64,000 bases of DNA from Microbacterium sp. LWH3-1.2 (GCF_040675855.1 NZ_JBEGIK010000001.1:1860001-1924000); one strand, 5' to 3'. Positions 24,830 to 34,388 are shown, counted from the stretch's first letter. A program made the numbers and translations. The notes: generated by a model not told the origin, from the letters alone.

Positions 24830-26069
24830 CGCACCGACCGGCGTGCTCGACACGGCGTGGGGGCAGATCCCGCACTCGCAACAGACGACTGCCGGGATCG
24901 GATCGTTCACGCGCTCCCGCGTCGAGCGCATCATCTCCCTCGTCGCGGGCGGCTTCGGATCACTGATCCTCGGGCTCCAATCGCTCCTGAACGCTCTGGG
25001 GCCGGCCCCCGAGCGCCCGGGGTGGCATATCCCGCTGATGGTCGTCGTCTTCGCTGCGCTGGGCGTGATGGTGCTGGCGTGCGTGATCGGCCGTGCGGTG
25101 CGCCCAGCGGCCGGCGTGTTCGCCATCGTCTACGTCCTCGTCCTCATGGTGTGGCCGATCGCGACGGCCGGCGTGGCGCCGCCGAGCACGGACGAGCCGT
25201 GGATCTGGTACCTGCTGAACCTCGCGACTCTGGCGGCGGTGCTGGCGTTCCCCTTCCCCCTGCAGATCGCCTTCACGATCGCGCTGCCGCTGCTGTTCGG
25301 TGTCGTGCGGATGATCCAGGTCGGGTTCGAGCCCCGGTACTGGCAGGTGGTGATCCTGGACGTGACCTTCGCGCTCCTCCTGGGCGGGGTCATCCTGACG
25401 CTGGGATGGCTGTTCCGGTCGGTGGCGGTGAACGTCGACAAGACCCGCGCACAGGCGGTCTCCTCGTATGCGCAGGCCGCCGCGGCCGATGCCGCCGAGC
25501 AGGAGCGCGTCGCGGTGGCGGCGCTGATGCACGACAGCGTCCTCGCGGCGCTGATCGCCGCCGAGCGGGCCACCACTCCTCGCGAACGCACACTGGCGGC
25601 GACCATGGCCCGCGAGGCCCTGACCCGGCTGGCCAACACCGAGCAGGACGAGCACGAGGGACCCGACGAGCCTTGGCTGCCCGTCGCCCTGGCAGAGGAG
25701 ATCGCCCAGGCCGCGCGCGAGCTGGGAGTCGACGTCGACGTGCAGCGCGAGATCGACCCCGATGCCCCGCCGATTCCCGGGCGCGCGGCTCGCGCCATCG
25801 CGCTCGCCGCGACGCAGGCCGTAGCGAACGCGCTGCAGCACGCCGGCGGCGCGGGGCTCGGCGTCGCGCTGCGGGCCGCGTACGGGACGGTCCGCGTGGA
25901 GGTCCACGACGCGGGCGAGGGATTCGACCTGGACGCCGTGCCGGACGACCGCCTCGGCATCCGGGCCTCGATCATCGCGCGGGTCGCGGCGGTGGGCGGA
26001 CGTGCCGATCTGGAATCGGGATCCCACGGCACGGTCGTGCGGCTCACCTGGCAGGAGCCGTCGTCATGA
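24819..26069 (+). CDS. Membrane-bound sensor histidine kinase
   Basis: The protein has 416 residues when started at the GTG inside the end of the response regulator gene. Hydrophobic segments between about 37 and 200 suggest five or six membrane spans. The dimerisation/phosphoacceptor helix has H238 in VAALMHDSVLAAL, and a C-terminal HATPase domain carries ATQAVANALQHAGG as N-box and HDAGEGFDLDAVPDDRLGI as G-box. The input is probably within the membrane since no large external domain is present. It overlaps the next gene by ATGA, tying a third membrane protein to the system. Confidence 0.88.
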   Translation: MAADAPTGVLDTAWGQIPHSQQTTAGIGSFTRSRVERIISLVAGGFGSLILGLQSLLNALGPAPERPGWHIPLMVVVFAALGVMVLACVIGRAVRPAAGVFAIVYVLVLMVWPIATAGVAPPSTDEPWIWYLLNLATLAAVLAFPFPLQIAFTIALPLLFGVVRMIQVGFEPRYWQVVILDVTFALLLGGVILTLGWLFRSVAVNVDKTRAQAVSSYAQAAAADAAEQERVAVAALMHDSVLAALIAAERATTPRERTLAATMAREALTRLANTEQDEHEGPDEPWLPVALAEEIAQAARELGVDVDVQREIDPDAPPIPGRAARAIALAATQAVANALQHAGGAGLGVALRAAYGTVRVEVHDAGEGFDLDAVPDDRLGIRASIIARVAAVGGRADLESGSHGTVVRLTWQEPSS

Positions 26070-27184
26070 TCAGCGTCAAGAACGTCCTCACCGTGCTCGG
26101 CGTCGCATTCACCGCCTACTTCGCCGCGCGAGGTCTGCTGTGGGCGGGGCAGCTGATCCCTCATCCGCTGATCATCGTGATCGTGGTCGGCATGTACCTC
26201 GCCACGACGTGGCTCTGCATCTTCTGGCAGCCGGCATCGCATCACTCCGAGTCCGACCCGCGCGCCGCCGGTTCGTCGAACGCGGAATCGCTCGAGAGTC
26301 TCGAGGCGCAGGCGGCGCCGCATCCGGCCGGCGGAGGCATCCGCGGCCCACTCCCGCTGCCGATCACCGCCCAGGTACTCGCGCTCGCCTGCGCGGTCGT
26401 CGTGCCGAACGCGATCCCGATCGCGGTCGGAGAGACCGCGCGCCAGGCGTCGTTCGCGACGTGGTACCTCGGGGGGATCGGCGCGCTCATGACCATCGTG
26501 ATGGTGCGGCGCCGTCCGTGGACGGCGTGGGCGGGAATCGTTCTGCTCTCGATCGCGTCGTTCTCGTGGATGGGCCCGCTCAACGCCCTGGGGCTCGGAC
26601 TCGTCGGCTCGATCGTGTGGGTGACCTGCGCCCAGCTGCTGGTGTTCTCGATGGACAGGGCGGCCCGCGACACCTCGCGCCTCACGCGGTTGCAGCGCGC
26701 CGCCACCGGCTGGCAGACGTCGCAGGTGGTGCGCCAGCGGGAGCGGCGCGTGCAGGTGCAGCGCGCCCTCGCCGTCGCCGGGCCGGTGCTCACGCGCACG
26801 GTCGCGCACGCGGGCGTGCTCACCGATGCGGACCGCCTCGAGGCGCGGATCGCCGAGGGCCGGTTGCGCGACGAGATGCGCGGACCCCGCCTCCTCGACG
26901 ACGAGGTGCGCACCGAGCTCGAACGCGCGCGGCGCCGCGGCGCCAACGTCACGGTCCTCGACGAGGGCGGACTCGACGACGTCGACGACGAGACCCTCGG
27001 CATCATCCGCGCCCAGCTGGCCGAGGCGCTGCGCTCGGCGAGCTCGGACCGCCTCTACATCCGCACATCGCCGGATGAGCGGATCGCGGTCACGGTGGTG
27101 GGTCGCTCGCCCTCGGTGGGCGGACCCAGCGACGAGGACTCCGTCGACCTCTGGCGCGAGATCCCCCACCCCGGCAGGGCCTGA
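26066..27184 (+). CDS. Membrane protein of unknown function linked to the two-component system
   Basis: The 372-residue protein has two N-terminal membrane spans (about 5-55), a hydrophilic linker, four more spans (about 105-215), then a cytoplasmic C-terminal half that is Arg-rich and helical and ends with a compact acidic region (LDDVDDETLGIIRAQLAEAL). I recognise no named domain. Translational coupling to the kinase suggests it tunes or is the output of the system. The C-terminal domain might interact with the kinase or membrane; this is inference only. Confidence 0.7.
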   Translation: MISVKNVLTVLGVAFTAYFAARGLLWAGQLIPHPLIIVIVVGMYLATTWLCIFWQPASHHSESDPRAAGSSNAESLESLEAQAAPHPAGGGIRGPLPLPITAQVLALACAVVVPNAIPIAVGETARQASFATWYLGGIGALMTIVMVRRRPWTAWAGIVLLSIASFSWMGPLNALGLGLVGSIVWVTCAQLLVFSMDRAARDTSRLTRLQRAATGWQTSQVVRQRERRVQVQRALAVAGPVLTRTVAHAGVLTDADRLEARIAEGRLRDEMRGPRLLDDEVRTELERARRRGANVTVLDEGGLDDVDDETLGIIRAQLAEALRSASSDRLYIRTSPDERIAVTVVGRSPSVGGPSDEDSVDLWREIPHPGRA

Positions 27185-27205
27185 CCTTCACGTCGGCATC
27201 GAGAC

Positions 27206-27248
27206 GGATGCTGCGGCCCGGCGTCCTCAGGGACGCCGGGCCGCATCC
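27206..27248 (+). terminator. Very stable stem-loop after the two-component operon
   Basis: GGCCCGGCGTCC and GGACGCCGGGCC pair around the loop TCAG. GGATGC (27206) and GCATCC (27243) extend the stem after a 3-nt bulge, giving about 18 bp. It starts 22 bp after the stop at 27184. There is no U-tract, so it may act as a 3'-end stabiliser or a Rho-independent site of the U-less kind. Confidence 0.55.
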
Positions 27249-27545
27249 GGCCGGAGGCAGACTCGCTCTCCGCCGGAAAGGGGGAGGGGATTCTGGCGGA
27301 GAGCGGGAGATGAAGGAGGCGAGGGGCGGCGAAGCCGCCCGCCCCTCGCCTGAGCGGACGGTTACCCGAAAACCATCCGCATGGCCGGACCCGGGGCATC
27401 CGCTAAGCGGTGTCGGATCGACCGAACGCAGAAGCGTTCCAGCGAGTCAAGTATCTCGGGGTTGCAAGCGGTGTGTCTGTAGGTATTTCGGGGGACAAAC
27501 CCGCCGGTCGTGGACCGGGGCCATGAATCCCGCCGACACTCGCCG
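27249..27545. other. Intergenic space between convergent operons, no gene seen
   Basis: The rest of the ~360-bp gap holds a 10-bp inverted repeat GCTCTCCGCC/GGCGGAGAGC (27265-27274 and 27295-27304) and the small palindrome AACGCAGAAGCGTT near 27429. The segment 27440-27500 is locally less GC-rich. No open frame here looks coding. Confidence 0.5.
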
Positions 27546-27794
27546 TCAGGCGTTCCCGAATCGGCCCCAGCCCAGATCGCGGTTCAGCGGCTGCCGGAGG
27601 GCGCGCTGCGACAGCTGCCACCCGGTGCGGGTCTCGCGGTCGTCGGCGACGGCCTCGGCCGCCTCGCCGGTGTACGCCTCGCTCACGACGGCGATCAGCG
27701 CGGCGAGTTCTTCCTCGGTGGGCGCACCGCGGCGGACCTCGATGGTCGGGCCCTGGGGCGCAGCATCCGTCGCCCGGCCGTCTTCGAGGCTCAC
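27546..27794 (-). CDS. accE5: Acyl-CoA carboxylase epsilon subunit
   Basis: This 82-residue protein matches the small AccE/PccE subunits that stabilise actinobacterial acyl-CoA carboxylase complexes. It has the typical [21 protein letters not shown]-terminal helix and a Trp-containing C-terminus. The GTG start overlaps the beta-subunit stop (GTGA), so it is translationally coupled. Larger upstream starts in this frame run through the beta gene and are not credible. Confidence 0.9.
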   Translation of the reverse strand: MSLEDGRATDAAPQGPTIEVRRGAPTEEELAALIAVVSEAYTGEAAEAVADDRETRTGWQLSQRALRQPLNRDLGWGRFGNA

Positions 27795-29380
27795 AGCGGG
27801 ATGTTCCCGTGCTTCTTGGGCGGGAGGCTCGCCCGCTTGCCGCGGAGAGCGCGCAGGGCCTTCGCGATCGAGACGCGGGTCGCGGCCGGCTCGATGATGC
27901 CGTCCAGCTCGCCGCGCTCGGCGGCGAGGAAGGGCGAGGCGACGTTGTAGGTGTACTCGTTCGCGAGGCGCGTGCGGACGGCGGCGACGTCTTCGCCGGC
28001 CTCCTCGGCCTTCTTGATCTCGCCGCGGTACAGGATGTTGACGGCGCCCTGGCCGCCCATCACCGCGATCTCGGCCGTCGGCCACGCGAGGTTGACGTCG
28101 GCGCCGAGCTGCTTCGAGCCCATCACGATGTACGCGCCGCCGTAGGCCTTGCGGAGGATCACGGTCACGAGGGGCACCGTGGCCTCGGCATACGCGTACA
28201 GGAGCTTGGCGCCGCGGCGGATGACGCCGGTCCACTCCTGGTCGGTGCCGGGAAGGTAGCCGGGCACGTCGACGAGCGTGACGATCGGGATCGAGAACGC
28301 GTCGCAGAACCGCACGAAGCGGCTGGCCTTCTCGCCGGCCTCGATGTTCAGGGTGCCCGCCATCTGGGACGGCTGGTTGGCGATGATGCCCACCGAGCGG
28401 CCCTCGATACGGCCGAAGCCGATGACGATGTTGGGGGCGAACAGCGGCTGCACCTCGAGGAAGTCCTCGGCGTCGACGATGCCGCGGATCACCTGGTGGA
28501 TGTCGTACGGCTGGTTCGGCGAGTCGGGGATGATCGCGTTCAGCGCACGGTCGGCATCCGTCGTCTCGAACTCGAAGCCGCTCTCGTAGACCGGCAGCTC
28601 CGCCATGTTGTTGTCGGGGAGGAAGCCCAGCATCGAGCGCACGTAGTCGATCGCGTCGTCCTCGTCTTCGGCGAGATAGTGCGCGACGCCCGAGCGAGTG
28701 TTGTGCGTGTGCGCGCCGCCGAGCTCCTCCATGCCGACGTCCTCGCCGGTGACGGTCTTGATGACGTCGGGCCCGGTGACGAACATCTGGCTGGTCTTGT
28801 CGACCATGACGACGAAGTCGGTCAGTGCGGGGGAGTACACCGCGCCGCCTGCGGCCGGCCCCATGATGATCGAGATCTGCGGGATGACACCCGACGCCCG
28901 GGTGTTGAGACGGAAGATCTCGCCGTACTTGCCGAGGGCGACGACGCCCTCCTGGATGCGCGCGCCGCCGGAATCGAGGATGCCCACGATCGGGATGCCG
29001 CTGCGCAGCGCGAACTCCATCACCTTGATGATCTTCTCGCCGGCGACCTCGCCGAGCGATCCGCCGAAGGTCGAGAAGTCCTGCGAGTACACGGCGACGG
29101 TGCGGCCGTGGATCGTGCCGACGCCGGTGACGACGGAGTCTCCGTAGGGGCGGGAGCGGTCCATGCCGAAGGCGGTGGTGCGGTGGCGCACGTACTCGTC
29201 GAGCTCGACGAAGCTGCCGGTGTCGAGGAGCATCTCGATGCGCTCCCGGGCGGTGCCCTTGCCCTTGGCGTGCTGCTTCTCCTTCGCCACCTCCTCGGGA
29301 TCGAGCACGGCCTCCTGGAAGCGGGCGCGGAGGTCGGCGATCTTGCCGGCGGTCGTCGAGAGGTCGGGCTGCTCGGTCAC
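27791..29380 (-). CDS. accD5: Acyl-CoA carboxylase beta subunit (carboxyltransferase)
   Basis: It transfers carboxyl from biotin to acetyl- or propionyl-CoA. The 529 residues form two crotonase-like domains. [15 protein letters not shown] lies near the N-terminus, [10 protein letters not shown] and [13 protein letters not shown] form the first oxyanion region, and [13 protein letters not shown] and [13 protein letters not shown] the second. I chose the GTG (VTEQPDLS) over an upstream ATG because TAGGGT lies 7 nt before it. The alpha partner is AccA3 at 20061-21827; substrate preference cannot be read from the sequence with confidence. Confidence 0.94.
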   Translation of the reverse strand: MTEQPDLSTTAGKIADLRARFQEAVLDPEEVAKEKQHAKGKGTARERIEMLLDTGSFVELDEYVRHRTTAFGMDRSRPYGDSVVTGVGTIHGRTVAVYSQDFSTFGGSLGEVAGEKIIKVMEFALRSGIPIVGILDSGGARIQEGVVALGKYGEIFRLNTRASGVIPQISIIMGPAAGGAVYSPALTDFVVMVDKTSQMFVTGPDVIKTVTGEDVGMEELGGAHTHNTRSGVAHYLAEDEDDAIDYVRSMLGFLPDNNMAELPVYESGFEFETTDADRALNAIIPDSPNQPYDIHQVIRGIVDAEDFLEVQPLFAPNIVIGFGRIEGRSVGIIANQPSQMAGTLNIEAGEKASRFVRFCDAFSIPIVTLVDVPGYLPGTDQEWTGVIRRGAKLLYAYAEATVPLVTVILRKAYGGAYIVMGSKQLGADVNLAWPTAEIAVMGGQGAVNILYRGEIKKAEEAGEDVAAVRTRLANEYTYNVASPFLAAERGELDGIIEPAATRVSIAKALRALRGKRASLPPKKHGNIPL

Positions 29381-29387
29381 GGATTCC

Positions 29388-29393
29388 ACCCTA
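29388..29393 (-). promoter_or_regulatory. -10 hexamer of a putative leaderless accD5 promoter
   Basis: TAGGGT on the minus strand lies 7 nt before the GTG start of the beta subunit. Confidence 0.45.
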
Positions 29394-29435
29394 TCGGCGG
29401 GTCCCGTCGATCTGTTGGAGGGTTCGCACAAGCGG

Positions 29436-29569
29436 GAGCGGCATCCGCTGTTCGTCCTCGGAGCGGAGCCGGCGGGCGTCAGGGCGGCGGGAGGCGTAGC
29501 GTGAGCGGCATCCGCTGTTCGTCCTCGGAGCGGAGCCGGCGGGCGTCAGGGCGGCGGGAGGCGTAGCGT
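29436..29569 (+). repeat. Exact 67-bp tandem duplication at the birA start
   Basis: Bases 29436-29502 are repeated without change at 29503-29569, and the first nine bases recur again at 29570-29578. Each copy contains the GGGAGG ribosome site and GTGAGCGGCAT start region of birA, so birA has a second, upstream copy of its translation-initiation site. 67 is not a multiple of three, so the copies are out of frame. Confidence 0.93.
29501..29566 (+). CDS. Possible 21-residue upstream ORF created by the duplication
   Basis: Starting at the duplicated GTG with its own GGGAGG site, the frame encodes about 21 residues (begins [10 protein letters not shown], Arg/Ser rich) and stops with TAG one base before the birA GTG. 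Such spacing would favour reinitiation on birA. The peptide itself is unlikely to have a function. Confidence 0.3.
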   Translation: MSGIRCSSSERSRRASGRREA

Positions 29570-30398
29570 GAGCGGCATGACGTTCTCGTCCGAGGGGTTC
29601 CCGCTCACCGCCGCCGTGAGTCCGCGCGTCCAGGTCGTCGAGACCACGGACTCGACCAACGCCGACGTCATCCGGCACGTCATCGACGCGCCGGATGAGT
29701 GGCCGCACCTGTCACTGCTGCTGACCAACGACCAGCGGGCGGGTCGCGGGCGCCTCGACCGGACGTGGGTGACGCCCCCGGGCTCGGCACTCGCCGTGTC
29801 GATCGCGGTCGACGCGTCGGCGCTTCCGGTCGCCGCGCGCGGGTGGATCCCACTGATCGCAGGCGCGGCCATGACTCGTGCGATCGCCGCGCAGCTCGCC
29901 GGCTCGGTGCACACCGCGACGCTGAAGTGGCCGAACGATGTGCTCCTCGACGGAGCGAAGATCTGCGGCATCCTCGCAGAAGTGGTGCCGGGGCAGCCCG
30001 AGATCGTCGTGATCGGATCGGGCGTGAACACCCGCATGGCGTCCGTCGACCTTCCCGTCTCGACGGCCACCTCGTTCGCCGCGGCGGGGCTGACGTGCGA
30101 CGAAGACCGGCTGCTCGCCGACTACCTCGGCGCGCTCGACGAGCAGCTGAAGGCGCTGGGCGCGGCGGGCGGAGACGCGGCGGCCTCGGGAGTGCTCGCC
30201 GAAGTCGAGGCGCTGTGCAGCACGCTCGGAAGCGATGTCGCGGTGTCGCTGCCGAACGGCGACACGCTCTGGGGCCGTGCGCAGCGGATCGATCCCGACG
30301 GGCGACTGGTGGTCGTGCAGGACTCCGAGTTCGAGAGCGTCGTGTCGGCCGGAGACGTGGAGCACGTCCGGAGCCGCCCCGCCTCATCCGGGCGCTGA
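29568..30398 (+). CDS. birA: Biotin-[acetyl-CoA-carboxylase] ligase
   Basis: It activates biotin as biotinyl-AMP and attaches it to the AccA3 biotinyl lysine. The 276-residue protein lacks the N-terminal HTH of Escherichia coli BirA, so it is a catalytic-only ligase. Motifs are TTDSTNADVI near residue 24, GRGRLDRTW as biotinyl-AMP loop, LKWPNDVLLDGAKICGILAE, and IGSGVNT. GTG at 29568 has GGGAGG about 7 nt upstream and is preferred over the ATG at 29577. It is divergent from the carboxylase beta-epsilon operon. Confidence 0.93.
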   Translation: MSGMTFSSEGFPLTAAVSPRVQVVETTDSTNADVIRHVIDAPDEWPHLSLLLTNDQRAGRGRLDRTWVTPPGSALAVSIAVDASALPVAARGWIPLIAGAAMTRAIAAQLAGSVHTATLKWPNDVLLDGAKICGILAEVVPGQPEIVVIGSGVNTRMASVDLPVSTATSFAAAGLTCDEDRLLADYLGALDEQLKALGAAGGDAAASGVLAEVEALCSTLGSDVAVSLPNGDTLWGRAQRIDPDGRLVVVQDSEFESVVSAGDVEHVRSRPASSGR

Positions 30399-30475
30399 GC
30401 GAGCTGGTGAGTCGAATCGCGGACGCCAAGCCCCCAAGACCCCGGTCGTTGAGCGAGCTGGCGAGTCGAAACGCG
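30395..30475 (+). repeat. Pair of 27-bp direct repeats after birA
   Basis: CTGAGCGAGCTGGTGAGTCG... at 30395-30421 and TTGAGCGAGCTGGCGAGTCG... at 30449-30475 match at about 24 of 27 positions and belong to the same family as 10118-10156. The birA stop lies inside the first copy. Confidence 0.65.
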
Positions 30476-30539
30476 CAGGCGAAACGCGGCACATGACGCA
30501 AAACGGCGGGTGCGCACCGGACTGTCAGGTCCGCCATCG

Positions 30540-30545
30540 CACAAT
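30540..30545 (+). promoter_or_regulatory. Possible -10 hexamer upstream of the PH-domain gene
   Basis: CACAAT lies 6 nt before the ATG at 30552, the same spacing as the other putative leaderless promoters, but the first base departs from the TAnnnT pattern. Confidence 0.3.
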
Positions 30546-30551
30546 GGGGGC

Positions 30552-31136
30552 ATGACGCAGCCGACGAGCTACGGCGGCAGGCCGCTGACGCCCGCCCCTG
30601 GCGCGCCCACGCCGGAGCTGCTCGTCGCGCGTTTCCGCGGCCACGCCCGCCGGCTCGCCTGGTCGGCGCTCGTGCTGATCGCCGTGGCCGGCGCGTGCGG
30701 CTACCTCTACGGCAACCTGCCCGCGCCTTTCGAGGATTGGATGCTGCTCGCCGGCGCCGCGGTCGTCGTGCTGCTGCTCGTCGTTCTGCCCTATCTGGCG
30801 TGGGCGGGTCACGTCTACACGATCACCACGCGGCGCGTGATGGAGCGTCGCGGAGTCCTCTCCGTCAAGCGCCGTGAGCTCGCGCACGTGCGCGGCTATA
30901 CGCTCAAGGTGCGCCGTGGCCTGCTCCAGCGCATGTGGGGCGCCGGCACGATCACGCTGACCAACGGCATCGACGAGCCACTGAAGCTCGCGAACATCCC
31001 GACCGCCGAGCTGGTGCACGAGGTGCTCGTCGACCAGGTGGAGGTGAACCAGATCCTCGCGCACCGCGATGCGCAGCCCCTTCCGCCCGGGCCCCAGCCG
31101 GCGGTTCCCCCGAGGCCTCCGCTGCCGCAGGCCTGA
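30552..31136 (+). CDS. PH-domain (bPH2/DUF304) membrane protein
   Basis: The 194-residue protein has two membrane spans (about 38-60 and 70-92) followed by a bacterial PH-like domain: YTITTRRVMERRGVLSVKRRELAHVRGYTLKVRRGLLQR and TITLTNGIDEPLKLANI are the typical strands. The C-terminal ~20 residues are proline-rich. It matches the PH protein next to purK in other actinobacteria. Its role is unknown; membrane or lipid association is likely. Confidence 0.85.
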   Translation: MTQPTSYGGRPLTPAPGAPTPELLVARFRGHARRLAWSALVLIAVAGACGYLYGNLPAPFEDWMLLAGAAVVVLLLVVLPYLAWAGHVYTITTRRVMERRGVLSVKRRELAHVRGYTLKVRRGLLQRMWGAGTITLTNGIDEPLKLANIPTAELVHEVLVDQVEVNQILAHRDAQPLPPGPQPAVPPRPPLPQA

Positions 31137-31199
31137 CGCGGCGGGTTCATCGTCCCGCGGGTGCGGGATGATGGAGGGAGTCTCACGAGAGGGAGTGGC

Positions 31200-32336
31200 A
31201 TGGCGCTGCGAGTCGGAGTCGTCGGGGGTGGGCAGCTGGCCCGCATGATGATCGCGCCGGCGGTCGAGCTCGGGGTCGAGATCCGTGTGCTCGCCGAAGA
31301 CGAGGGGATGTCGGCATCCCTCGCCGCCACCGCCGTCGGCGACTACCGCGACGCGGACACAGTCCTCGCCTTCGCCCGCGACGTCGACGTCCTCACGTTC
31401 GACCACGAGCACGTCCCGCAGGACGTGCTCGCCACCCTCGTCCGCGAGGGCATCTCGGTGCACCCCGGCCCCGAGGCGCTGAAGTTCGCGCAGGACAAGC
31501 TGGTCATGCGCGCCCGCCTGCAGGAGCTCGGGATGCCGCAGCCCGACTGGGCGGCCGTCACGAACGCCGACGAACTGCAGGCCTTCATCGAGGACCACGG
31601 CGGCCGGGCCGTCGTGAAGACGCCGCGCGGCGGCTACGACGGCAAGGGCGTGCGCGTCGTGTCGGCCGGGACCGAGGCCGACGACTGGTTCGCGACCCTC
31701 GCGGAGGACGCGCGCGGCGGCGCCCTTCTCGTCGAGGAGCTCGTGGACTTCACGCGCGAGCTCGCGCAGCAGGTCGCACGTCGGCCGTCCGGAGCGGTCC
31801 GCGCGTACCCGGTTGTCGAGACGGTGCAGCGCGACGGCGTGTGCGCCGAGGTGATCGCTCCTGCCCCGCACTCCAGCGACCGCCTGCAGCAGGTGGCGGC
31901 CGGGATCGGCGTCTCCATCGCCGAGGGACTCGGCGTGACGGGGATGCTCGCGGTCGAACTCTTCGAGACCACCGACGATCGGCTCCTCGTGAACGAGCTC
32001 GCCATGCGCCCGCACAACAGCGGTCACTGGAGCCAGGACGGTGCCGTGACGAGCCAGTTCGAGCAGCACCTGCGCGCGGTGCTCGACCTGCCGCTCGGCG
32101 ACACCGACCCCCTCGCTGGATGGGCCGTCATGGTCAACATCCTCGGCGGGCCCGCGGACGAGTCCCTCGACGCGCGCTTCGCCGCCGCAATGGACGAGCA
32201 CCCGCAGGCGAAGGTCCACACCTACGGCAAGGCGCCCCGCCCGGGCCGCAAGGTCGGCCACGTCAACGTCGTCGGGGACGAACTCGACGACGTGGCGTAC
32301 CAGGCCCGGGCCGCAGCATCCTTCTTCCTGGACTGA
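31200..32336 (+). CDS. purK: N5-carboxyaminoimidazole ribonucleotide synthase
   Basis: It makes N5-CAIR from AIR, bicarbonate and ATP in purine biosynthesis. The 378 residues start with VGVVGGGQLARMM, followed by the ATP-grasp domain (VKTPRGGYDGKGVRVV, VLLNELAMRPHNSGHWS equivalent at about 262-280). The ATG at 31200 has GAGGGAG upstream; the earlier in-frame start has none. PurE follows, so the two successive steps are encoded together. Confidence 0.95.
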   Translation: MALRVGVVGGGQLARMMIAPAVELGVEIRVLAEDEGMSASLAATAVGDYRDADTVLAFARDVDVLTFDHEHVPQDVLATLVREGISVHPGPEALKFAQDKLVMRARLQELGMPQPDWAAVTNADELQAFIEDHGGRAVVKTPRGGYDGKGVRVVSAGTEADDWFATLAEDARGGALLVEELVDFTRELAQQVARRPSGAVRAYPVVETVQRDGVCAEVIAPAPHSSDRLQQVAAGIGVSIAEGLGVTGMLAVELFETTDDRLLVNELAMRPHNSGHWSQDGAVTSQFEQHLRAVLDLPLGDTDPLAGWAVMVNILGGPADESLDARFAAAMDEHPQAKVHTYGKAPRPGRKVGHVNVVGDELDDVAYQARAAASFFLD

Positions 32337-32382
32337 CGGCCCCGGAAGCGCGCCGTTGCGGGGAGTTTCCAGCCACGACCCC

Positions 32383-32388
32383 TAGCCT
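32383..32388 (+). promoter_or_regulatory. -10 hexamer of a putative leaderless purE promoter
   Basis: TAGCCT lies 6 nt before the purE GTG within the 58-bp purK-purE gap, suggesting purE can be transcribed separately. Confidence 0.45.
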
Positions 32389-32394
32389 TGACGG

Positions 32395-32910
32395 GTGACT
32401 GCGCCCCTTCATTCCTCCGAGGCGCCGCTCGTCGGCGTCGTCATGGGCTCCGACTCCGACTGGCGGGTCATGAGCGACGCCTCTCAGGCGCTCACCGACT
32501 TCGGCATCCCGCACGAGGTCGAGGTCGTCTCGGCGCACCGCACCGTTGACAAGCTCGTCACCTACGGGCGTGAGGCGCGGTCCCGCGGGTTGCGAGTCAT
32601 CATCGCCGGCGCCGGAGGTGCGGCGCACCTCCCCGGCATGCTGGCGTCCCTCACCGCCCTCCCGGTGGTCGGAGTGCCGGTGCAGCTGGCGACCCTGGAC
32701 GGAATGGACTCGCTCCTGAGCATCGTGCAGATGCCCGCCGGCATCCCCGTCGCCACCGTCTCCATCAACGGCGCCAAGAACGCCGGGATTCTCGCCGCCC
32801 GCATTCTCGGCGCATCCGATCCCGGGGTGGCAGATCGCGTCGAGGCGTACGCCCGCGATCTCGAAGCGCAGGTCGAGCAGAAGAACCGGCGGCTCAAGGA
32901 GTCGCTGTGA
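32395..32910 (+). CDS. purE: N5-carboxyaminoimidazole ribonucleotide mutase
   Basis: It moves the carboxyl group of N5-CAIR to C4, giving CAIR. The 171-residue class I PurE has [13 protein letters not shown] near residue 15, EVVSAHRT with the catalytic histidine, and [13 protein letters not shown]. The GTG start gives the expected length. Its stop overlaps the LCP gene start (GTGA), physically joining purine synthesis to the envelope locus. Confidence 0.95.
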   Translation: MTAPLHSSEAPLVGVVMGSDSDWRVMSDASQALTDFGIPHEVEVVSAHRTVDKLVTYGREARSRGLRVIIAGAGGAAHLPGMLASLTALPVVGVPVQLATLDGMDSLLSIVQMPAGIPVATVSINGAKNAGILAARILGASDPGVADRVEAYARDLEAQVEQKNRRLKESL

Positions 32911-34385
32911 GCGTCGTCAGCGCACCGACCGCCACTGCCCGCCTCGGCGGGCCGGCGGTCGTTCAGGAGCATCCGATGCGATATCCGGACGCCTCGTCCC
33001 GCGGCATGATGACACGTCGCGGATGGTGGTTGATCGGGCTGAACTTCCTCATCCCGGGGTCGGCGCAGGTGCTCGCGGGCAATCGCCGGCTGGGCCGTCT
33101 CGGCATCGCCGCGACCTTGATCATGTGGCTGCTGCTCGTCATCACGCTGCTGTTCGCGCTGCTGGCTCCCACTGCGGGGCTGAGCATCGTGACGAGCGCG
33201 TGGCTTCCGGACTGGCTGGGGCTCCTGCGCCCGATCCCGCTCCTTCTCGTCCAAGGGCTGTTGATCGCCTATTCGGTGCTGTGGGTCGTGCTGACGATCG
33301 ACACGCTGCGGCTCGTGCGGCTCGTCAAGACCGGGGGAGTGGCGCGGTTCGCGATCGCGCTCGTCGCGGTCGGCCTCCTCGTGGTCGCGAGCGGCACGGC
33401 CGTGTACGCGTCGAACGCCGTCGGCGCCGTTCGCAGCACGATCAGCACGATCTTCGGGGCGAGCGGGCCGACGGTGCCCCCGTCGGATGGGTACTACAAC
33501 ATCCTGCTGCTGGGCGCCGACAGCGGCGAGGGCCGCGACTCGATGCGGTTCGACAGCATCTCGGTGGTCTCCGTGAATGCGACGACCGGGGCGACGACGA
33601 TCACCGGTATCCCTCGCGACATGCCGAACTTCCCCTTCGCCGAAGGGCCGATGCACAACGAGTACCCGAACGGCTTCGAGGGCCACGGCGACCCGAACTG
33701 CGGCTGGGGGAGCGGGATCAACCAGCTGACCAACGCCGTCGAGCAGTGTCGCGAGGATCGCGGGACGGGGCTGTATCCGGATGCTGAGGCACAGGGCTCG
33801 ACGCCCGCGATCGAGGCGACGAAGGACGCGGCGGCGGGAATCCTCGGCATCGAGATCCCGTACTACGTCTTCGTCGACATGCACGGATTCGCTTCGCTGG
33901 TCGACGCGCTGGGCGGCGTCGACATCAACGTGGTCGAGCGGCTGCCGAAGGGCGGGCCGCCGGAGGGTGTGGATCCGAGCAACGTCGACGCCTGGGCGAT
34001 CGGCTGGATCGAGGCCGGCGAGCAGCACATGGACGGCGACACGGCCCAGTGGTACGCCCGTTCCCGCTATACGACCAGCGACTTCGATCGCATGCGACGC
34101 CAGCGGGAGCTGCAGGAGGCGATCCTCGCCCAGTTCACACCGCAGGTCGTGCTGACGCGATTCCAGGATGTCGCCAACGCCGGTGCTGACATCGTGGAGA
34201 CGGATCTGCCGCAGTCGCTCATCCCGACTCTCGTCGACCTCGGGCTCAAGGCGAAGGAGCAGCAGGTGCAGACGCTCGAGCTGACACCCGAGGGCGGCAT
34301 CGACGAGTACAGCCCCGACTACGCGTACATCGCGGAACTCGTGCAGACCACGCTCCACCCGCCGACACCCACGCCGGCGGGCTGA
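32907..34385 (+). CDS. LytR-CpsA-Psr (LCP) family glycopolymer ligase
   Basis: LCP enzymes transfer lipid-linked glycopolymers onto peptidoglycan outside the membrane. This 492-residue protein has a basic N-terminus with several membrane spans up to about residue 175, more than the single anchor of simple LCPs. The extracellular catalytic domain follows: [37 protein letters not shown] with the conserved arginine, and a C-terminal [21 protein letters not shown] motif. Placement at the head of the polysaccharide cluster suggests it attaches that polymer to the wall. Mycobacterial Lcp1 also lies near rml and purE genes. Confidence 0.93.
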   Translation: MSVVSAPTATARLGGPAVVQEHPMRYPDASSRGMMTRRGWWLIGLNFLIPGSAQVLAGNRRLGRLGIAATLIMWLLLVITLLFALLAPTAGLSIVTSAWLPDWLGLLRPIPLLLVQGLLIAYSVLWVVLTIDTLRLVRLVKTGGVARFAIALVAVGLLVVASGTAVYASNAVGAVRSTISTIFGASGPTVPPSDGYYNILLLGADSGEGRDSMRFDSISVVSVNATTGATTITGIPRDMPNFPFAEGPMHNEYPNGFEGHGDPNCGWGSGINQLTNAVEQCREDRGTGLYPDAEAQGSTPAIEATKDAAAGILGIEIPYYVFVDMHGFASLVDALGGVDINVVERLPKGGPPEGVDPSNVDAWAIGWIEAGEQHMDGDTAQWYARSRYTTSDFDRMRRQRELQEAILAQFTPQVVLTRFQDVANAGADIVETDLPQSLIPTLVDLGLKAKEQQVQTLELTPEGGIDEYSPDYAYIAELVQTTLHPPTPTPAG

Positions 34386-34388
34386 TCG

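Noticed and set aside
30525..32261. Minus-strand open frame of 578 codons
   Set aside because: It lies opposite the PH-domain gene and purK, both strongly supported; its composition is that of a shadow frame.
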